This document shows positions 1 through 12,505 of a stretch of DNA of 64,000 nt, piece by piece. Where the stretch lies: NCBI GenBank assembly GCA_032622095.1, contig CP136067.1, positions 132,497,990 through 132,561,989 of the forward strand. Direction: 5' to 3'. Numbering within the stretch: the first letter of the stretch is position 1; each line of letters starts with the position of its first letter. A program made the position numbers and the translations under genes. The notes below the pieces were generated by a model that saw only the letters and a program-made list of their open reading frames with translations, did no database searches and was not told the DNA's origin. Source of the stretch: Siphonodentalium dalli. Taxonomy: Eukaryota > Mollusca > Scaphopoda > Gadilida > Siphonodentaliidae.

Positions 1-540
1 CAAGATCGGATCTATACTAGTTTGCGAATTGTCAGTTACGCGTGTAGGTTCATTAATAAGATTTCGGATTACTAGACGGGCTTTCATTTCATTTAAATCC
101 GAAGAAGGATCAAAAGCATTTGAGTTCAAATCACCTAGCAGTATTACGGAATTTGATACTTTTAAAGCTAATTCTAGTGAAGTCTCCAGGAGGTCCCAGT
201 AGTTAGGTGCACAGAACTGAGCTGATCTATATGACACTGCTAAAAGATATCTCATTTTGTTTGATATCACTTTAAACCACATTATAGAGTCGTCAAACTC
301 GAGAGATGACTGCCTTTCTGACAATACTTGGTCAGAAAAATAGACACAGATCCCACCGCCGTTTGAATCGCGATCATTCCTGATTGGGGGTCCATATCCA
401 TCAATCATAATATCAGATGATGGTAATGACGGGTCAAGGTGTGTTTCCGTGAAACAGAGAATATCGAAATCGGTAATCATATCAACTATTTTTGTCAATT
501 TGTATCGTATGCTCCTGATATTATAGTGAAATATAGCTAA
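1..540 (-). pseudogene. LINE ORF2 endonuclease domain, cut by window edge
   Basis: Reading the minus strand from 540 down gives 180 codons without a stop. They match the apurinic-like endonuclease that opens ORF2 of CR1/L2/Jockey-type LINEs, which nicks target DNA to prime reverse transcription. Visible signatures are the Asn of HYNIRS near residue 7, FDILCFTETHLD with the catalytic Glu at about residue 32, NGGGICVYFSD at 60-70, and VILLGDLNSN with the Asp/Asn pair at 137-139. The SDH motif and the reverse transcriptase would lie left of base 1. The frame has no start codon of its own and is offset by one base from the upstream 2A-containing frame, so this copy looks decayed. The LINE assignment is firm; the clade is inference. 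Confidence 0.85.
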
Positions 541-743
541 CGAATTTCGTTGTTTCGATCAATTGTGCCCGGATTTGGATGCACATCGGACGACATAATA
601 AGTGATAGGGCGGCCAAAAAAAGAATGGTGTTGTAGTTCATAACGAAGCCCTGTGTGTATCGAGTTATGTGTACCTCACGCTTGCATTTGCGAAGATCGT
701 GGATTCCAATAGCACTGCGATATGCCATTATACTAATCGCCAT
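537..743 (-). pseudogene. LINE ORF N-terminal segment with 2A-like motif
   Basis: A 68-codon frame lies immediately upstream of the endonuclease. It has a hydrophobic run (TILFLAALSLIM) followed by DVHPNPGT at 564-587. This is one residue from the D-V-x-x-N-P-G-P core of 2A-like ribosome-skipping peptides, which are known upstream of the endonuclease in several invertebrate non-LTR retrotransposons. In active 2A peptides the nascent chain separates between Gly and the final Pro; here that Pro codon has become Thr (ACA, one step from CCA), so skipping is probably lost. The frame stops at 537-539, one base out of register with the endonuclease, consistent with a single-base indel. Confidence 0.7.
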
Positions 744-951
744 TGGGACTGATCAACTTGATGAGAATAGTGCCATTGGAATCCCTCTTGTATACGCATA
801 GGAAGACAACGTCCCGAAACCACATACCCCGAGGTGAACCACTCACTTTGGTTTTGACAGAAAAGTTATATATATTTGATGTTGTACATAAGAATTTGAA
901 TAATACATAGATGGTAATACGGCATACTACCGTGTTGGTGACAAGTGTCAT
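733..951 (-). pseudogene. Possible far 5' part of the same LINE reading frame
   Basis: A 72-codon minus-strand frame overlaps the 2A-containing frame by 11 bases in another register. I recognise no domain. It contains a fairly polar segment (SGSPRGMWFRDVVFLCVYKR). Its position and strand fit the poorly conserved region before the 2A motif in these LINEs, with another frameshift between them. It could equally be a chance ORF. Confidence 0.25.
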
Positions 952-1122
952 GTAGGATGTTTGCTCTCTGGACGATATTGAATGGTTAATCAGCTACCCA
1001 AAGAGGCAGCTGGACGCTTATTATTTATAATTTATGAGGCGCGGGTTTGCAATGACTGACCACACTGCCCAACATCAATACCAGGTGCCCAAGCAACAAT
1101 TGGTAATAATAGGGAAATAATA

Positions 1123-1254
1123 TATATATACAAACACCACATACATACATATACACATGCACATGCACATATATGCACATATACATACATATACATATAT
1201 ATACACACATATACATACATATACATATACACATACATACATACACTCACATAT

Positions 1255-1303
<49 letters not shown>

Positions 1304-1315
1304 TACATATATATG
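1123..1315. repeat. AT/AC-rich microsatellite (TATATACACA/TACATA mixture)
   Basis: Nearly pure alternation of TA, CA and CATA units, ending in a (TA)n run around 1266-1300. Frames of 73-103 codons on both strands here are only low-complexity Tyr/Ile/Cys/Met or His/Thr translations and are not genes. Confidence 0.9.
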
Positions 1316-1329
1316 TATCAGTATCAGCT

Positions 1330-2200
1330 CGACCCACCAGCATCAGTTCTGAGGAAGCATGACCACTATCTTAAATAATTATATATAAGTAGGTCTATAT
1401 GTTTGTATGTACCATATAACATAAGGATCATACAGTCATCCACAGTTCGCTTGCATCAATTACAATCAGTTTTGGGACTTCTGGTATCCAGTTTGTGCGA
1501 TTCAAAACACAGACATAAAATTGACCGAGTTTTGGTTACTTTGTCAACACTTAATAATCCGTGACAATCGGCATTGACCTTTGCCCGTGAGGTTCGTGCT
1601 TGTATTGGATTGACACACTTGAACGCTGGCTATGTGGGACAGTGGTGGTCAGAAATGCGATCGGATACAATGGTTTAAAATATGGTAGAAGTCGTTCTTA
1701 TGGAGACTGCTGTTAATTTCTTATAGTTTAATGACCAATTTAGAATTCATGTGTAAGTATAGTTTGCAGTTATGTGATCGATTGCACATTGGTACCTGTT
1801 GAATTTTGGCATTCCACTCAAGCTATGTTAAAACAAAAATAGTTGGATGATTTTAGGAATTCATGGAGAGGTTTAGAAACTACGAATCGTTACGCGTAGC
1901 GCATATACTGGGCACAAGAATCCATACTGTTATTACATTTATGGGGTTATACAATTCAGTTAGGTTGTCTGATCATGATGTGATTTAAATGTGATTTAGA
2001 GGCGATCACTTATCATCCGTAACATATAGACATATAGTGTACCAAGGAATAATTTGAAGGAGTTTGACATACCTGTAAATCCACAGATGAGTATATCAGT
2101 CATATAGCACGACTAGTACAGAATAATTTATCAGTATGAATATTTTAGTAATCATTGTATGCCAGTCTGCCAAGTTTAATCCATCATCTCTCCAAGATGA
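1330..2200. other. No recognisable feature
   Basis: AT-rich, non-repetitive sequence between the microsatellite and the satellite array. I see no ORF, paired termini or RNA gene. Confidence 0.5.
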
Positions 2201-2204
2201 CTTT

Positions 2205-5200
2205 AATCATCTTGGATATAAACATTGTAGTCATTTCAAAGTTGAATGCTGACACTTTAGAGAGTATGTCAATTCACATTTACACGTTTGACTTTTTAAA
2301 GACATGAATTGGCATATGAAATAAACTTTTGATTTGAAAGGTTGAAACACATACTTTGAACAGTATGATGTTTTATAAACAATTTTCAAGTGTAAGAAAT
2401 CAATATGAGTAGATATTCAAGTTTGGAGAGATACAGGGCAGTATATTTTGAGTCTGTTTGCATATCTCAAAATAAAGTACTTTGGGTAATATGCAAATTA
2501 AAACATCCACATATGTAACTATACGACACTTGCGAATATATATCTAAATCATTTCAAAGTTTATGCTGACATTTTAGAGAATAAATTAAATTTCATTTAC
2601 ATGTTTGACTTGTTTTAAGGCATATGTTTGGTATATGGAATAAAGGTTTTGTTTTGAGAAATGTATACATATACCTTAGACAGTATGCTGTCTTTTATGC
2701 TTACATGATAATTTCAAACTTGTGAAATGTATGATCTTAATGAGTCAGTATTCAAGATTTGGGGAATAAACATACCCATATATATGTGCATGCGTACATC
2801 CATGTGCATACAGAAATATAGATACACACATAGACATACACATACATATATGTCGTTTCAATGCCTATGCAGATATTTAGCAGAATAAGTTAATTCACAT
2901 TTACAATTTTATCGTCGTTCAAAGACATATAACTGGTATATGATGTAAATGTTTTATTTTGAAATGTTTATACGTATACTTTGGATAGTATGCTGTCTCA
3001 TATGTTTACACATCAATTCCACACATTTTACATGTATGAGATTAATGTGTCAATATTCAAGAGTTGGGGAAGTGCAAAATGGGAGCAGTAGATGGAAGGA
3101 CTAATTGAACATAATTTAACTTCTAGTCATTTCAAAGATTATGCAAACATTTTGGAGAATAAGTCAATTCTCATTTACCTGTTTGACTTTTTAAAGGCAT
3201 ATGATTGGTATGAAATAAAGGTTTTGTTTTCAAAAGTTAATACATATACTTTAGACATTATGCTGTCTTTTATATTTACATGATAATTTCACACTTGTGA
3301 AAAGGTATGAGACTAATGAGTCAATATTCAAGATTTGGAGAATATACATATACATACATATGTATACATGCATGTACATATACATACTCCCATACACACA
3401 CATACATATACATTCATAATATACATACATATATAAACAGAATTCACTCTGGAAATTAGATAGTTTTCAAGTATAGTTTATGAAAATTTCAATATTTTAT
3501 ATTTTCCCATTTGGAAGGTGCATCATTTAAGCATTGACTAAACACCAATGGGAATAGTTCCTTAATCAATATCACATTCAGGGAAATTCTGATTTGAAAT
3601 AAAATGATGTGTTCTCATTGAGGGCACAAGGCAGAACAGTATAGGTTTATTTGTGTATCTCAAAGTAAAGCACTTTGGGTAGTATGCGAATTAAAATATC
3701 ACATATGCAAGTATACGATACTTGTGAATATAGATGTAAATCATTTCAAAGTTTGTTCATACATTTTAGAGAATAAATTAATTCTCATTGTTTTGAAAAG
3801 TTTATACATATACTTTGGGCTGTATGCTGTCCTTTACATTTACATGATAAATTCACACTTATACAAAGTATGAGATTAATGAGTCAGTATTCAAGATTTG
3901 GAGAATATACACACCCATACATATACATGTATACATGTTTGGACATATACACAAATATATATACATCCATATGTCATTTTAATGTTTAGGCAGATAGTTT
4001 TGATAAGTTAATTTACATTTTTTGTTTTCACTTTTCAAAGACATATGGTTGGTTACAGTATAAGAAGTGAATGTTTTGTTTTGAAATGTTAATACATATA
4101 CTTATACATTGGAGATATGTTGTATTATATATTTATACATCAGTTGCACACCTTTTAAATGTATGAGATTAATGTGTCAATGTTCAATATCACATTCAGG
4201 GATATTCTGATTTTGAATAAAATGATGTGTTATCATTGAGGGCACAAGGCCGAACAGTATAGGTTTGTTTCTGTATCTCAAAGTAAGGCACTTTGGGTAA
4301 TATGCGAATTAAAATATCCACATATGCAAGTATACGATACTTGTGAATATATATCCAAATCATTTCAAAGCATTTTAGAGAATAAATTAATTCTCGTTTA
4401 CATGTTTAGCTTTTTAAAGTCATATGGTTGGTATATGAAATAAAGGTTTTGTTTTGAAAAGTTTATACATATACATTGGACAGTATGCTGTCCTTTACAT
4501 TTACATGATAAATTCACACTTGTGAAAAGTATGAGATTAATGAGTCAGTATTCAAGATTTGGAGAATATACATACCCATACATATACATGTATACATGCT
4601 TGCACATATACACACATATACATGTATACATATGACATTTTAATGTTTAGGCATATAGTTTTGATATTAAGTTAATTCACATTTACATTTTTTTTTTCAC
4701 TTTTCAAAGACATATGGTTGGTTACAGTATAAGAAGTGAATGTTTTGTTTTGAAAAGTTAATACATATACTTATACATTGAAGATATGTTGTATTATATA
4801 TTTATACATCAGTTGCCCACCTTTGAAATGTATGAGATTAATGTGTCAATGTTCAAGTGTTAGGGAAGTGCAAAATTTGAGCAGTAGATGGAAGGAAAAA
4901 TTGAAAATAATTTAACTTGTAGTTATTTCAAAATTTATGCAAACATTTTGGAGAATAAGTTTATTCTCATTTACATGTTTAACCTTTTAAAGGCATATGA
5001 TTGGTATGAAATAAAGGTTTTGTTTTCAAAAGTTAATACATATACTTTAGACATTATGCTGTCTTTTATATTTACTTGATAATTTCACACCACATATGCA
5101 AGTATTAGTATACGATACTTGTTAATATATATCTAAATCATTTCAAAGCATTTTAGAGAATAAATTAATTATCGTTTACATGTTTAGCTTTTTAAAGTCA

Positions 5201-7650
5201 TATGGTTGGTATATGAAATAAAGGTTTTGTTTTGAAAAGTTTATACATATACTTTGGACAGTATGCTGTCCTTTACATTTACATGATAAATTCACACTTG
5301 TGAAAAGTATGAGATTAATGAGTCAGTATTCAAGATTTGGAGAATATACATACCCATACATATACATGTATACATGCTTGCACATACGCACACATATACA
5401 TGTATACATATGTCATTTTAATGTTTAGGCAGATAGTTTTGATAATAAGTTAATTCACATTTGCATTTTTTTTCTTTTCAATTTTCAAAGACATATGGTT
5501 GGTTACAGTATAAGAAGTGAATGTTTTGTTTTGAAAAGTTAATGCATATACTTGTACATTGGAGATATGTTGTATTATATATTTATACATCAGTTGCACA
5601 CCTTTTAAATGTATGAGATTAATGTGTCAAAGTTCAATATCACATTCAGGGATATTCTGATTTGGAATAAAATGATGTGTTATCATTGAGGGCACAAGGC
5701 CGAACAGTATAGGTTTTTTATGTGTCTCAAAGGCACTTTGGGTAATATGCGAATTAAAATATCCACATATGCAAGTATACGATACTTGTGAATATAAATC
5801 CAAATCAATTCAAAGTTTGTTCATACAATTTGGAGAATAAATTAATTCTCATTTACATGTTTAGCTTTTTAAAGTCATATGGTTGGTATATGAAATAAAG
5901 GGTTTGTTTTAAAAAGTTTATACATATACTTTGGACAGTATGCTGTCCTTTACATTTACATGATATATTCACACTTGTGAAAAGTATGAGATTAATGAGT
6001 GAGTATTCAAGATTTGGAGAATATACATACCCATACATATACATGTATACATGTTTGGACATATACACACATATTCATACATACATATGTCATTATAATG
6101 TTTAGGCAGATAGTTTTGATAATAAGTTAATTCACATTTACATTTCATTTTTTTTTCACAAAGACATGGTTGGTTACAGTATAAGAAGTGAACGTTTTGT
6201 ATTGAAAAGTTAATACATATACTCATACATTGGAGATATGTTGTATTATATATTTACACATCAGTTGCACACCTTTTAAATGTATGAGATTAATGTATCA
6301 ATGTTCAAGAGTTAGGGAAGTGCAAAATTGGAGCAGTAGATGGAAGGAAAAATTTAAAATAATTTAACTTTTTAAAGGCATATTATTGGTATGAAATAAA
6401 GGTTTTGTTTTCAAAAGTTAATACATTTACTTTAGACACTATGCTGTCTTTTATATTTACTTGATAATTTCGCACTTGTGAAAATGTATGAGACTAATGA
6501 GTCAATATTCAAGATTTGGAGAATATACATATACATACATATGTATACATGCATGTACATATACATACTCCCATACACACATACATATACATTCATAATA
6601 TACATACATATATAAACAGAATTCACTCTGGTAATTTGATAGTTTTCAAATATAGTTTATGAAAGTTTCAATATTTTATATTTTCCCATTTGGAAGGTGC
6701 ATCATTTAAGAATTGTCTAAACACCAATGGGAATAGTTCCTTAGTCAATATCACATTCAGGGATATTCTGATTTGAAATACAATGATGTGTTCTCATTGA
6801 GGGCACAAGGAAGAACAGTATAGGTTTATTTGTGTATCTCAAAGTGAAGCACTTTGGGTAATATGCAAATTAAAATTAAAATATCCACATATGCAAGTAT
6901 ACCATACATGTACATGTATACATGCTTGCACATATACACACATATACATGTATACATTTTTCATTTTAATTTTTAGGCAGATAGTTTTGATAAGTTAATT
7001 CACATTTACATTTCTTATAAGAAGTCAATGTTTTGTTTTGAAAAGTTAATTCACATTTACATTTCTTTTCTTTTTTCACTTTTCTAAGACATATGGTTGG
7101 TTACTGTTTTTTTTTAAAGTTAATACATATACTTATACATTGGAGATATGTTGTAGTATATATATATATACATCAGTTGCACACCTTTAGAATGCATGAT
7201 ATCAATGTATCAATGTTCAGGAGTTAGGGAAGTGCAAAATTGGAGCTGTAGATGGAAGGAAAAATTGAAAATAATTTAATTGTAGTTATTTCAAAATTTA
7301 TGCAGACATTTTGGAGCATTAGTTAATTTTCATTTACATGTTTGATTTTTTTTATTTTTAGAAACTTATGATTGGTATGAAATAAAGGTTTTGTTTTCAG
7401 AAATTAATACATATACTTTGGACAGTATGCGGTCCTTTACATTTACATAATAATTTCACATTTGTGAAAAGTATGAGATTAATGAGTCAATATTCGAGAT
7501 TTGGAGAATATACATATACATGTATACATGCAAGTACACACATACACATATATAGAATATATATATATACAGTCAGAATTATCTCTGAAAATGGTATATC
7601 TCAATTACAGTTTATATATATACATTTGCCCATTTGGAGGGCTAGTTGCT
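2205..7650. repeat. AT-rich higher-order tandem repeat (satellite-like)
   Basis: Several sub-modules recur in degenerate tandem order. One contains CATTTTAGAGAATAAATTAA, a second GTATGCTGTCCTTTACATTT, a third TTTAGGCAGATAGTTTTGAT, a fourth ATCATTGAGGGCACAAGGC (near 3620, 4235, 5680, 6800), a fifth GCAGTAGATGGAAGGAA (near 3085, 4880, 6335 and, slightly changed, 7245), each separated by CATACATATACATGTATACA microsatellite. Spacing of the fourth module is about 0.6, 1.4 and 1.1 kb, so the array is a higher-order repeat with deletions and duplications, not a simple monomer ladder. Short frames at 3092-3283 and 4888-5079 are the same module translated and differ by many replacements, so I do not call them genes. 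The right edge is homologous to the 3' flank of the adjacent ORF1 gene. Confidence 0.85.
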
Positions 7651-7656
7651 AATTGT

Positions 7657-8730
7657 CTAAACCAGACCTGAGATGTCATCAAATGACTTGATGTTTACCT
7701 TTTGTGAATGTTCAGTTTTCTTCGCATATACCTTACAATTGAAGGTCCAAAATGAGTCGATCTTCCTGTCTTTTTTTAATCTTCTTAATTCAGAGACTAA
7801 GCTATAGTTATATTTTGTGAGGTCCTCTGTTATAATAATGTCAGTTTTCCCTTTTAGTGCCTTCTTTTTGTTGTAGATTTCTTTCCTTGGCTCCCATAAA
7901 TTAAACCTGATGATAGCCTGTACAGTTTTCTTCACACTTCTTGTGCCATCTGGCTTTGTTTCCTGTTTTTCCCTTATGCCACCCAATGGGTGAGATGTAT
8001 ATACATCAGACTGCTTTAAGTCAATTCCAAGATAGGTTTTGCAGGTATTGGTGATTATGGAAGAAGTGTTAATGTTGAAAACATTTGTTTCACTGTCTGA
8101 GACAGGAAGATTGTGAAATCTAAGGCATCCCTTTCTACTGTACTGTTCCCCTTTGTCAAAGTTCCTTTCTGATGTATTTTCAAAGCTGTTTAGCTTTTGT
8201 TCTAACTGTTTATTTCTCTGTTTTAGCTCATTATTTTCTGTTTCCATTCTGTCTAGTCTATTTATTATTTTTTTGATATCACCATGATTGTCTTCACACT
8301 TAGTTTTAACTTCGATGAGAGTTTTGTTCACATTACTCAGAACTTCATCACAGTCATTTTTGAATGTAATTGTCATATCATTGAATGATGTTACCATTGA
8401 TTTTAGTGAGTCCAATGTTTCTTTTAACTCATCCGATATTGTGTTCTTGAATGAAATGAGTGTTTGGTCTAATGAGTCGATTGTCACAAAATGTTGTTGT
8501 TTTTGTTGCACTTTGCGACCGGGTGGGGTTGGCATCTTTCGTTTTTTCGAGTCACCGTATAACGATTTGAAGTCGAACAAACCTTCTTTAACAGCTTTGG
8601 TCCCTTGGAATGGTTTGAAAGATGGTTTGGTACTATCCCGGTTAACAACTTCATTAATAGTTTCAACTACAGTGTCCTGGCTAGCCACTTCATTTATTAC
8701 ATCGGACACAGTGTCACCACTTTCCGCCAT
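7657..8730 (-). CDS. LINE ORF1-type nucleic-acid-binding protein, intact
   Basis: A 357-codon uninterrupted frame. Residues 61-73 are a basic nuclear-localisation-like patch (SKKRKMPTPPGRK). Residues 85-190 form a long heptad-rich coiled coil. Then EQYSRKGCLRFHNLP (195-209), SDVYTSHPLG (241-250), AIIRFNLWEPRKEIY (272-286) and KIDSFWTFNCKVYAKK (323-338) match the RRM-like core and C-terminal domain of ORF1 proteins of LINEs. Such proteins trimerise through the coiled coil and coat the element RNA in cytoplasmic particles. The start MAESGD is the first Met of the open frame. No ORF2 follows: beyond the stop lies the satellite. That is odd, because LINE truncation normally removes the 5' end. 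It may be an ORF1-only (HAL1-like) non-autonomous element, a rearranged LINE, or a captured gene. Membership of the ORF1 family is confident; exact clade unknown. Confidence 0.85.
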   Translation of the reverse strand: MAESGDTVSDVINEVASQDTVVETINEVVNRDSTKPSFKPFQGTKAVKEGLFDFKSLYGDSKKRKMPTPPGRKVQQKQQHFVTIDSLDQTLISFKNTISDELKETLDSLKSMVTSFNDMTITFKNDCDEVLSNVNKTLIEVKTKCEDNHGDIKKIINRLDRMETENNELKQRNKQLEQKLNSFENTSERNFDKGEQYSRKGCLRFHNLPVSDSETNVFNINTSSIITNTCKTYLGIDLKQSDVYTSHPLGGIREKQETKPDGTRSVKKTVQAIIRFNLWEPRKEIYNKKKALKGKTDIIITEDLTKYNYSLVSELRRLKKDRKIDSFWTFNCKVYAKKTEHSQKVNIKSFDDISGLV

Positions 8731-9130
8731 TTTTGTAGTTTTCTTTTGTTACCACACCGAGATCAAATAAACTGTCTCAAATAATAAAGCAAAAGGTAAC
8801 TTGTACGATGAAAAGATAAGTCTATTACACCAGGTCTCACACACAAATATAAGTGTTCCTATGCGTCGTATTTAACTCATAAATTCATTAATTTGTGATC
8901 GTCTCGGGAGCGTTGTGAAGACACGTCTAACAGAAATCCGCCATACTTTTGCATATTGATAGTGGTTATTTCAAGGAGAGTGTGTCTTTTATCAGATAAG
9001 CTTAATATTACATTAGGAAATTTTGACTAATTTTGTGTTCAATCTGACCGTAGATCGTTTAAGTGCAGAACATCTTCGTTAAACAATTTTGTTCTGAAGG
9101 ATATCGGCAGAAATGTAATTAACCAAGTAT
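8731..9130. other. 5' flank of the ORF1 gene, no recognised feature
   Basis: This would be the promoter/5'UTR side of the minus-strand ORF1 frame. I see no paired repeats, A/B boxes or clear TATA element. Confidence 0.4.
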
Positions 9131-9134
9131 TGTT

Positions 9135-9275
9135 GTCAGCGACGTGGCTATATGGTCCCCGATATGGGTGCCCCCCCCCCCCCCGAACCAAATCAAACTC
9201 CCAGGGTCGCATATTTCAATCTAGGGTTGGAACTTTCCAAATTTTGGAAATTTCCAACCTGACACCCCCCCTAAT
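9135..9275. repeat. Short dispersed repeat with C14 tract
   Basis: GACGTGGCTATATGG followed by a run of 14 C (9171-9184) and then AACTTTCCAAATTTTGG with CCTGACACCCCCC. The same ingredients (GGACGTGGC, C-tracts, CTTTCCAAA, CCTGAC) recur at about 26,760-27,320 in a different arrangement, so this is a fragment of a dispersed repeat. Class unknown. Confidence 0.4.
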
Positions 9276-9289
9276 ATAACAACTGATGG

Positions 9290-11745
9290 ACATTTCAGAC
9301 AAAATATTTTACCAAAAGTAGATAAATATGCTACTGTTTGTCTATTAACAAAACTTTCCCCACCATTGGCTGCGGACACACATATCACAGTAGCGATAGC
9401 TTAGTAGGTGTGACAATTTTTTATAGTGGAGTTTGGTGACAATTGGTTGTCATAATTAATATGCCATAGCTAGCCATGTCGCCCGCTGCATATTCGCACA
9501 ATGAGTCCTCCAAAGTTCTTTACAATCAGACTCTTCCTTGTTTTTGGTCCTTGTAAAGTTCGCTTTGTTTGTTCCAAATACTTTCTCGCAGATGCATTTA
9601 CTCCAACAGTTCCGGCCCACATGATAATATTAGCAGAATTATGCGTAGAACTAAATTTCGCAAAATAAAAAACGCACTTGGGGAACTGTCTTAATACGCA
9701 TGAAATTGATATAAGTGGATAAACATGAATTGTGATCATATCAGCAAAACGTACTACGTGCATGATATGTGAGTGAATGAAGGATTGCCACGGTCAAACA
9801 CAAGTCTAGACGATTGATCGTGCAATTATATATCTCGTAGATAATACAATGTAGCAAAACGTAATGAGTAGATATCAACCTTGGTGAAACGCAATGGGTT
9901 AATTGGTCCAATCGACTCATTGTGCGGAAACTCAGCGGGCAACATGGCTGCGTGAGGGGGTGAGCATCTATTGGGCGAGGCTCTGTCGAGTCCATAGATT
10001 GCAAATCCCCCGAGCGGACATAAACATTTTAAGCGACAACATTTAATAGCTGCATACATTATTTATCCATCGTACAAAACTTGCCTTTTGTGAGGTAAAT
10101 ATGTCATGTTCCTCAGTTTTACTTTCGTTACTTCGATGACGCCCTTACATTTATCAGGTCATGCAGCCTATTTAGCATTCATGACGTTGGAAAACCGGAG
10201 TGCAGCTTAGATCATTTGGTTTTTTAATAGTTATTCTAAGCTGGCCTTGTTGTAATGGTTTATATGTTTTAGAGCGAAAACACATATCCGTTTACGAATT
10301 TTGTATCAATTGCTGTGAATTATGGACGATAAAAACGTCCCAAAACCACATTGACGTCATTTAGGTCGGTTGAAGTCCCTAGATACCTGCGCAATTTGAA
10401 TATACAATTACGTCATGAAAGTAGTACTAACCTAATAAAGCTAAGTTGACCTCATAAAGCTATGTACGTAACGTTTATTAGGCAGGCTTTATGTAGGCAA
10501 TAGAGGAAGTGACGGTGGATAAATATCGTTATTATCATCCATGTGTGAAGATTCATATAAATATTTATGTCACATATATGTGAACAAACACTAATTGATA
10601 TATAACATATTGTATATGACATTGAAAATGACACTATTATTGTGCGTGATTCAAAAAGCACATCAACCAATTTTCCAAAAAATTGTCCAGACAGATATTT
10701 CTTTAGAAAATCTATTTTTAGATATAAGAAATTTTAGGCAAACGGGCGTCTAGACATGCATGAGGGACATTCTTGGAGTTGAAAGCAAATAGACAAAATT
10801 AATCTCATATGTCAATGTATTTATATGGTACAAATGCTACTTCGCCTATATACATTATAGACACATTCCGCTGCTGAATATAAATGAGGCATGCATCGGA
10901 TATCGATATTCAACTATTCAGTCAGTTCTGCCGACAGTCTTTGAACAAATTTTGAAATGTCTGACGTAAAAAAACGCATTTTCCCGATGCTTGCTATTTT
11001 TTCCCGAATGGTGTTGTCCAAATTTAATTACACTCAGACTGAATCTTTATAAGATTCGTCAAATTTTCTATCACTGATAGATTTGTATACATTGATCAGC
11101 ATCAAGGGTGAGTTATGTCTACCTATTCCAATTGTCAGCAGACAACGTCAGGATTTATTGCATTTAAACAGCAGCTATAAATGTAAAAATCACAGAACAA
11201 GAGGGATGAGCCCCCAATTTGTTGGAGGAAACTATTTTTGTTTGGACGTAGAGGGAGGTGGTTCCCAGGTTGGTCGGAATTTGTTAGCGGCCCTATGTAC
11301 AGATTTCTTTTTGTCACGCGATGCTAGTCAAACCTAATGCAGGTCTGATCTCCCTATTGATTCGATAAGACCGCTGCCGCGATAATATATACATAGCAAT
11401 CGACCAGAGCCACACGTTTCCAGTATCAAGGACACAAAATATCAATATGTTTGTGTAATTTCGTACATTAAGTCTGTAGGGTCCCATTAGAACAAAAAAA
11501 CTATTTCGCATAACGGTATGGTTTGGTTCTCGGATTATTTTATCATCCATTTTTGCAAGTTGAATTCTCCCTGCTTGATTGAATGACATGCTTATCAACA
11601 TGTGTTTCAACTAGGTAGGTTCTTCAAGGTGCTTGCAAAACAGTGCTTGCAAAATTGATGCTTACAAATTTCCAGCATAAACCAACATTCTGTTAACTGT
11701 CTTGAAGCAATATTGCTATCTATTAAATACGGTAAAGACACTTCG
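9290..11745. other. No recognisable feature
   Basis: Mixed-composition unique DNA. All frames are shorter than 100 codons and none shows a known motif. No paired termini were found. Confidence 0.45.
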
Positions 11746-11750
11746 CAGAA

Positions 11751-11966
11751 CTTGCGACCTTGACCGTAAACAGTAAATACATGTTGTGCCTGGAACTACT
11801 TTTATCCAATACTATCAAGATTATTAAATATTCATATTTTTTACTTTTAACTTGACTCATACTATTCATTAATTAGTTTTTTAATGTAATCCAACATATT
11901 GGGGTGCTCCTCACCCACAGGAGGGATCTCCACACCAACTGAACTGTTTACGGTCAAGGTCACAAG
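11751..11966. mobile_element. Small TIR element (MITE), 216 bp
   Basis: The left end CTTGCGACCTTGACCGTAAA (11751 on) is repeated in inverse at the right end, finishing at 11966. The inverted repeats are 24 bp with one mismatch. The interior is AT-rich and non-coding. I could not define a convincing target-site duplication, so the superfamily is open. Confidence 0.7.
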
Positions 11967-12290
11967 TGGGATGGTCATGCCCGAATATTAGATAAAGTGG
12001 ATAAATCTCTGAACCCACGGACATATGTACATATCATGCTTATTTGGGGCATCAATTTGTCGTAGTACAATTAGATGGATGACCTTCCTGAACTGACGAT
12101 AGTAACACTTTATACATCATTATGTTGACAAAAAAAGGACTGGAGAGAATAGATCCGAATAGGCCAAATTAGGAAGTATTGATATTCTCAATGATCTAAA
12201 TTTCAATGACCCAAGGCACAAATCTGATTACACATTCTACACAATCTAGTAACAATACGGACAAGCCTCGGAATAGTGTGCATGTTGAAT

Positions 12291-12369
12291 GAGGTCCCCT
12301 TAGGATAAGTTTAGTGACACAATCCCTCACGATGGGCTAGCGTCACTAAATGCACCTTATGTGGACCTC
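12291..12369. mobile_element. GAGGT-ended MITE, short copy (79 bp)
   Basis: Almost entirely palindromic: GAGGTCCCCTTAGGATAAG at the left pairs with CTTATGTGGACCTC at the right, with TTTAGTGAC/GTCACTAAA inside. It has the same terminal plan as the 170-bp copy at 12506-12675, including the GCTAGCGTCACTAA core. Confidence 0.65.
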
Positions 12370-12505
12370 TTTCTGATTGGGCCTCATCTTCTGAGAAGAA
12401 TTTGCAGAAGATAAAATGCAGAATTGAGGTGACCAATGGGTGTACATCAACAACTTCAACTGGGGAAATTCAATCTGATCCTAGCAGTTGAAGCCTCGGC
12501 ACAAT

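Noticed and set aside
1025-1378. Frames of 73-103 codons on both strands
   Set aside because: They are translations of a TA/CA microsatellite with extreme Tyr/Ile/Cys or His/Thr bias.
3092-5079. Two similar 63-codon frames (3092-3283, 4888-5079)
   Set aside because: They are the same satellite module. Differences include many amino-acid replacements and a third module copy is broken, so there is no sign of selection for protein.
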